From: Cafeteria roenbergensis | Taxonomy: Eukaryota > Sar > Bigyra > Bicosoecida > Cafeteriaceae | Reading direction: 5' to 3' | Length of the DNA: 64,000 bases | Assembly: GCA_008330645.1 (NCBI GenBank) | Contig: VLTN01000059.1 | Coordinates: 62,001-126,000, forward strand | In this document: piece after piece, positions 58,422-64,000 of the stretch | Numbering within the stretch: position 1 is the stretch's first letter | Layout of the letters: every line of letters begins with the position of its first letter | The notes under the pieces: generated by a model | Seen by the model: only the letters and a program-made list of their open reading frames with translations | The model's database searches: none | Told to the model about the DNA's origin: nothing | Made by a program: the position numbers and the translations under genes

Positions 58422-61364
58422 TCAGTGGTGGCCGCGCTTGGGGTCGGGCGGGGCGCCCTCCTCCCCAGCTGAGGCGAGGGGCTGTTCAGCGTCGTCCCTG
58501 TGTCGCTTGGGGGCTCTCACGTCAGCTGGTCCAAGCTGCAAGGCAAACTGGTTGGGCGAGCCGGCCCGGCCGGCCGCCACCTCGTGGGCTGCTCCCGTCG
58601 GCTGAGGGACCGCGCCGAAGCGGTGGTCGACGGGAAGAGGGTTGTCGCAGTCGTCGCCGCTTGCCTCGCTGCTGGTGCTGCTTGAGGACTCAGACTCGCT
58701 GTCGTGGCTGCCAAGCCTGCCCCTTCCCGGCAAGACGGCAGGGGACTGGTTCGCAGACATTCCGCGCTCAAGCGCCGTCAAGGTCAGCCCTTGGAGCAGC
58801 TCTCGAGCTGTCACCTCGGACGGCTGCTTGGGCGGGGGTGGCAGGGCACCTTGGCTCGACGGGGCGCTCAACGCGTCTCCGAGGCCTCTCCCTCCTCCAA
58901 TCGTGGGCGCAACGGCTGCTGCAGGAGACTCCACGCCAGGCACAAACGGGGCACCCACCCCGGGCGGGCGCGCGACGTCCAAAAGCTGCGCCCCAGCACG
59001 CGCGTGCATGTCGCCTGGCGCATACGCAAGCTCCGTGCCGGCCAGGCTGTTGGAGGAGCTGGGCACCGGCGAGTCCCCAAACCCTGCTACGGTCCGGCCG
59101 TCCGCGGTGCCGGGCGCGCCCGTGGGCGTGGTGCTGGCCGCGGCGAGGGCTTCGCTTCGCTCGTGCATGCTGCGGGCACAGGCCCTCTGCTTTTCGGCGG
59201 CGATGTTGGCGGCGCGGCGCCAGAGGGCCTGCACGCCGGAGTGGTGAAAGGCGGCGCGGGTCCTGCGCAGGGCTGGCCAGTGCGGGGAGTGCGCCTCCAC
59301 TGTTTTCATGATCGCCGCCATGGCGGCTGGCTGGGGCGTGAGAGCTGCGAGCTCTCTGTCTTGCTCGGGCTCGACAGAGCCGTCCCAGTCCGACCTGCTC
59401 GAGGCCGCGCGGTCTGCGGCCAGCGCGTACGGCGAGGGCGACTGCCCCACGTCGTCCCAAGCGCCTGGCCGCGCTCGGGCCCCGTGCAAGCCGGGCGAGC
59501 CCGGCTGCGGGGACGAGCCTCGCAGCGAAGGCACGACGGGCAGCTGCGGGGGCGCCTCCCCGAGCAGGATGCGAGTGACCGCCTCCGTGCACAGCGCAAT
59601 GGCAGCCAGGTTGTACCCTCCCTCCAGAGCCACGACAAGCCTGCCGCTGGCTAGCTCGCGCAGGCGCGACGTCATCATTGCAAATCCGGCCGGCGTGACC
59701 AGGCAGCCGCCCAGCGGATCCTCCACCGCGGCGTCAAACCCGGCGCTGACGATGACCAGGTCGGGGTTGAACTGCCTAGCAATGGGCATGATGACGGTGT
59801 CGAAGGCCGCGGCGTAGTCGGCGTCCCGCATGTCGCCCTCCGGCCACCCCACGTTGACGGTGAAGCCGGCCCCGCGGCCCACTCCCACGTCGTGGGGGTC
59901 GCCGGTTCCGGGGAAGAAGCCTGGCTCGTAGCGGTGCAGGCTGACATACATGACCGTGGGGTCGTCCACGAAGCACGCCTCCGTCCCGTTGCCGTGGTGG
60001 ACGTCCCAGTCCAGGATGAGCACACGCTGAGCGCCCATGTGCCTGCGGGCCGCGGCGGCGGCGATGGCGGCGTTGTTCAGCAGGCAGAAGCCCATTATGG
60101 CGTCGGGCTCAGCGTGGTGGCCGGGCGGGCGGACGAGCGCGATCCCGGCGCGGGTGTTGCCGCGCATCACGGACTCTGTCACGGCCAAGACGGAGCCTGC
60201 GGCGAGCAGCGCCGCGGTGTGGGTGTGCTCGTTGGCGAAGGTGTCGGCGCCCAGGCGCCGCCCCGTCTCGTCCACAGCCCGCAGCGAGTCAACCTGCGCC
60301 AAGTGCTCCTCCGAGTGGCAGAGCTTGATCTCGTCGCGCCTCGCGGGCCGGGACGGCGTCCGCACGCACCGCTGGAACAGCCCCTTCGCCACCAGGTGCT
60401 GCGCGACACACGCGAGCCGGTCGCCTCGCTCGACGTGCGGGGCCCTGGGTGGGGCCGGAACACCGGGCAGCAGGGCCCGGCGCGTGTGGGTCACCTCGTC
60501 GTGGAGCAGCATGCGCGCGTCATAGGCGATGCAAACGGCGGGGGGAGAGGGCACCAGCAGGCCCGCTAGCAACGGCATGTCCTCCCCGTCGAAGCAGCGG
60601 CGCTGGCGCGCTGCCCGCGCGTGCAGCGCCGCCCGCCACCGGCGCCGCAGAGCAGGCAGGCCGCTCGGCCCGCGGGCCACGGGCCCCACGAGCCGCTCGT
60701 CCGCTGTCGCGTCGTCCAGAGCCCCGAACTGCGGGGAGTGGCCCCTGAATCCGTCGTCACCACCGCGGTAGCCGCCCCGCCTGTGGGTGCCCTCCCCAGC
60801 TGCGTCGGCGCTGTCTTCCTCGTCGGCGGCGTCGTCGCTTCCCTCGGCGGCGGCGTCGTCGTTGTCATCGTACAGGCTGTCGATCGACCCGCGCGGCCGG
60901 CGCAGGGCTGCCTGCAGAGCCGCCATTCCCTTGCCGCGGCCCTGGCCGTCTCCACCGACCTGGTCCGCGGGCGCAGGCGTCGACGCCGACGGCCCTTCCG
61001 CGCCCCCGACGCGCGCCGCCTCGCCTGGCTCGCTCGGAAACTCAATGTCCCCTGAGGAGAGCGGGGCTGCGATGAGGCGGGCGAGCGCTCCATCCGCGCC
61101 GCGGACGCTGGCCTCCGTGACTGCGGCGTCGAGGCCCTCGCCGTACAGCGACAGGTCGCCCTCTGCCCGCACGGTGCCGATGAGGAGCTGCGCGAGGGAC
61201 GTGTCACTCTTGCCCCGCTGAATGGCGGTATCGGGGTCGTTGCCGTCATCGTCCTCGCCACCCACGTCCATCACGCCGGCCCCTGTCGGCGAGAAAACGG
61301 GCCGCTCGCCCGCGCCGCGCCCTGAGGCGGCGGCGAGCGGGACGGGGTCCGCCCCATCGGCGGC

Positions 61365-61395
<31 letters not shown>

Positions 61396-63707
61396 TCGTC
61401 GCCCCCAGAGTGCTTGACAGGCAGAGGGTGCGCACCCCCTCGGAGTGCCGCAAAGAGCCCCCCTGGGCTCGACACCTCCAGCGATGGACGCCTCGCGCGC
61501 CTGCGAGAACTGGGGGCCGCGGGGCCCGGCGAGGAGTCGGCGGTCTGGCCGGCGGAGGAGGAGGCGGCGGGCGGGCCATCATCACCCCGCGGCACACGCG
61601 TTGCAGCGGCTGCTCCGAAGCTGGCGTCGGCGGCAAAGGCGTCGTGGGGCGACGTTGCAGCAGCGGGCGCGGCCTCGTCCGGCGGCGGCGGCGGCCGTCG
61701 TGCGGAGGATGTGAGGCCCTGCAAGCTGCTCGCGCGGGCGGCGCTGCCCACCGCGGCACGACTGGCCGCCTGACAGGGGTCTCGCCCGTCGCCCTGCCCC
61801 ACGGCTGCAGCGCCGCCGGTGCGACTGCTGCTGTTGCTGCTGGCAGCTGCCTCAGCCCGATCGCCCGCGCTGTCCGTGGCCGCGAGCGACGGCGCAGTCG
61901 CCTGGCCTTCCGCCGTCCCGGCGGCCGCGGGTGCAGCGAACCCGCCTTCGCTTCCCGCTCTTCGCGAGCGGGTGTGCCCCAGCTGCGCGAGCAGTGCGAG
62001 CTGGGGCAGCGCCTCGTGGCCTGGCCGGCCGCCGCGCCCGCCAACGGACCCGAAGGAGCTTCGTCGGGCGTGCCGCGGGTGCTTGGCCTGTTTGGCCGCC
62101 GCGGATCCGCCGGCACGGGTCGCGGGCGCAGCGGCGCCAGGGGCGGCGAAGGGTCCGTGCCTGGCTCCCGCCGCCCACGCGCCCTCCGCAGCTGCAAAGC
62201 CGCCAGCTTGCTTCGCGTGGCCTGTTGAGCGGGCAGGACTGGCCAGCACCGTTGCTGCTGCCGCAGTAGTGGTCGCAGCGGCTGCACTGGCGGCTGCGCT
62301 GGCGGCCGGGCTGGCGGCGAGCGGCGACCGCATTCTCGCAGCCGCCTCGCTCGACCGCGACCAGCCGCCGCCCCCCAATACCTTGGCTCGGTCCAGGGCC
62401 GCCATGTCTGCGTTCCGGCCGCCGGGGCGCACCAGCCCGGCGGGGGGAAGCATCGACGGGCCGAGCTTTCGCGACTTGGGGCGCGCCAGGCCCGGCCGCG
62501 CGCCCCCGCGCCCTCCGCGAAGCAGCTGCGCCTCATGCGCATCCCACTCGGCCCACTCGGCCAGCGCGGCGCGGGCTGTCGTGTGCGCGGGGGAGGCCGG
62601 CCTCACCACCAGCAGCGGGGGCCGCCCCTCGTCGAGCACCTCCTGAACCGATAGGGCGCCAGACTCGGAGGCGGCACGCACCGCCTCTGCCGCCTGGCTG
62701 CCGAGGGTGAGCCGAAGCAGCGACAAGGGGTCGCCTGTTTCGGGAAGCCCAAAGGCGCCGCACTCGCCGCAAGTGAGAGACGCGGTCCGCGCGACGGATG
62801 GCAGCGGCGGCGGCGGCTCCCGGAGCAGACGCTTGTCGCGCTCCTCCGCCTCTGCCTCCTCGCGCTCCGCGGCCGCCTTGGCCAGCGCTGCTGCGGCTCG
62901 GGCGGCCGCCGCACGCGCTGCTGCTGCCTCCGCGTCTGCGCCCACTCCGCCTGCGCCGCTGTCCCCGCCTCCGCTGCCAGCGACGGTGCCCGCGGTGCCG
63001 CCTCCTCCGTGCGATGAGGAGGACGAAGGGGCGCCAGCTCCGCTGCCCGATCCATGCACGACCTCCCCCGAAGCTGTCACCGGGTGCTCCCCCCCCGTAC
63101 CGCCCCCGGCTGCGGCGCTCACCGCGCTGGAAGCAAGGCCGGGCGGCGGCAAGCCGCCCAGCGGCGAGAGAGGGCCGCCCCTGCCTCCCCCGCCCCCCTG
63201 GTTCCACAGGCCCGGAAGCTGGGCATCATCTCGCGAGGACCCGAGCGCTGAAAGTCCGGCTCCCGCCGCGTGGGGGCGGACGGGAAGCAGCGCGGGCTGC
63301 AGAGCCTCGGCCTGGGCCTCCAGCCGCGCCCGCCGCCTGCGGAAGCGCCTCATCCCTGCGTGGGCCTTTTCCTGGACCGCCTCCGCGTAGCGAGAAGACT
63401 CGGAGTTGGCGGGGAAGGCGTTGGTGCTGGTGCAGTTGGGGCACACCCACTGGAAGAGCCGCCGCGCCGCGGTCTCTGGCGAGGAGCCGATGACCCGCTC
63501 CAGGAGCCTGGAGGCCGAGACCTCGGCATCTCCGGCCGCGGTCGGAAGCAGCATTTTAGTGGGCTGCCCCCAGGCCATCGCGGCCATGGTGCCACTGGCC
63601 CGTGCGGGCCCTGGGGCATCGACAGTTGGGCCACGCTCTCTCTCGCTCTTTTTTCGGCTGCGAACTGCAGAGTCGCCAGAGTTGAACGCGTAGTCCGAGC
63701 TGCCCAC
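58422..63707 (-). CDS. Class II-type histone deacetylase with long N-terminal extension
   Basis: A single open frame of 1,761 codons. The deacetylase domain spans about 1055-1385 and is zinc-dependent. All key residues are present: RPPGHH (His1197, His1198), DWDVHHGNGT (Asp1235, His1237), SAGFDA (Asp1325) and EGGYN (Tyr1365). The tyrosine predicts true deacetylase activity, unlike class IIa enzymes of vertebrates, which have histidine. FVDDPTVMYVSLHRYEPGFFPGTG is a class II signature. The first 1,050 residues are Ala/Gly/Ser-rich with a basic helix near 125-160. They carry WVCPNCTSTN (about 87-96), which fits the first half of a RanBP2-type zinc finger as in plant HDA15, but the next CxxC (TCGECG) lies over 200 residues later. 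The C-terminal 375 residues are mostly disordered. Starts at later in-frame ATGs (residues 41, 44, 52) are possible. Likely nuclear chromatin regulator; cytosolic substrates cannot be ruled out. Confidence 0.93.
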
Positions 63708-64000
63708 TCACGGCGCGTGGATCCACAGTCACAGGCCTCTGTCTTTGGTGGGGCCTGGCAGCCAAGCTCTCCCTTGGCGCACGCAGCAACGGGGAGGCCC
63801 GCACCCCCCCCCCCCTGAGGTGCTGCAGCACGATGTGTGACTGAGCGTCGCTTCGCCCGGTCCGCGCTTGTTGGGGGCAGGCAACCCGTGGACTATGCGC
63901 AGCCTGGGCCAAGCCGAGCGCGGAAACGCCCCTCGGCAGCATTTGGCTGCGCGATGCCACTTGCTCGGCCCACGCGCACACGCACGTGCAAATACAAACA
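63708..64000. other. Upstream flank of the histone deacetylase gene
   Basis: Presumed promoter and 5' UTR of the minus-strand deacetylase gene. It has a C-rich run near 63803-63817 and is slightly less GC-rich towards the window edge. I see no TATA-like element, RNA gene or conserved coding segment. Confidence 0.5.

Noticed and set aside
1-64000. Transposons, virus-like elements, CRISPR arrays, rRNA or telomere repeats
   Set aside because: No reverse transcriptase, integrase, transposase or capsid-like protein, no terminal repeats, no spaced short repeats and no telomeric arrays were recognised. All notable repeats are in-frame coding minisatellites or short G/C tracts.

Overview
The window is nuclear DNA from a GC-rich, gene-dense unicellular eukaryote. 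The evidence is spliceosomal introns with GTGAG donors, a tubulin-folding cofactor B, a P5A-type ATPase of the endoplasmic reticulum, a ferlin, a class II histone deacetylase and a TmcB-type PAS sensor. I see no plastid gene, rRNA, tRNA, transposon or virus-like element. Very high GC, huge mostly intronless genes and no sign of a plastid would suit a heterotrophic flagellate such as a Cafeteria-like stramenopile. That placement is inference only.

Eight protein genes fill almost all of the 64 kb. From left to right they are: a 2,749-residue WW-domain protein with a large PAKAE repeat (287-8536, +); an ATP13A1-like P5A ATPase (8926-14034, -); a small protein with a mitochondrial-type presequence (14278-15630, -); tubulin cofactor B (16678-18071, +); a 3,546-residue DExH helicase with an N-terminal Asteroid/XPG-like nuclease domain (18570-29210, -); a 5,160-residue ferlin with an N-terminal PH domain (29544-45517, -); a 3,651-residue TmcB-family membrane protein with PAS domains (46881-58137, +); and a 1,761-residue histone deacetylase (58422-63707, -). 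Intergenic gaps are about 240-500 bp between convergent or tandem genes and about 1.0-1.4 kb at the two divergent promoters (15631-16677 and 45518-46880).

The genes do not form one pathway. They cover cilium/cytoskeleton (WW protein, TBCB), ER and membrane traffic (P5A ATPase, ferlin), sensing (TmcB/PAS), RNA metabolism (helicase) and chromatin (HDAC). Six introns could be resolved from splice sites, reading frame and domain continuity. All six lie within the first 464 coding nucleotides of their genes, even in genes of 11-15 kb.

The most unusual objects are the single-ORF fusion of an Asteroid-type nuclease domain to a DExH helicase, and the ferlin, which carries a PH domain and ends in a CAAX-type lipidation motif (CATM) where known ferlins have a transmembrane anchor.
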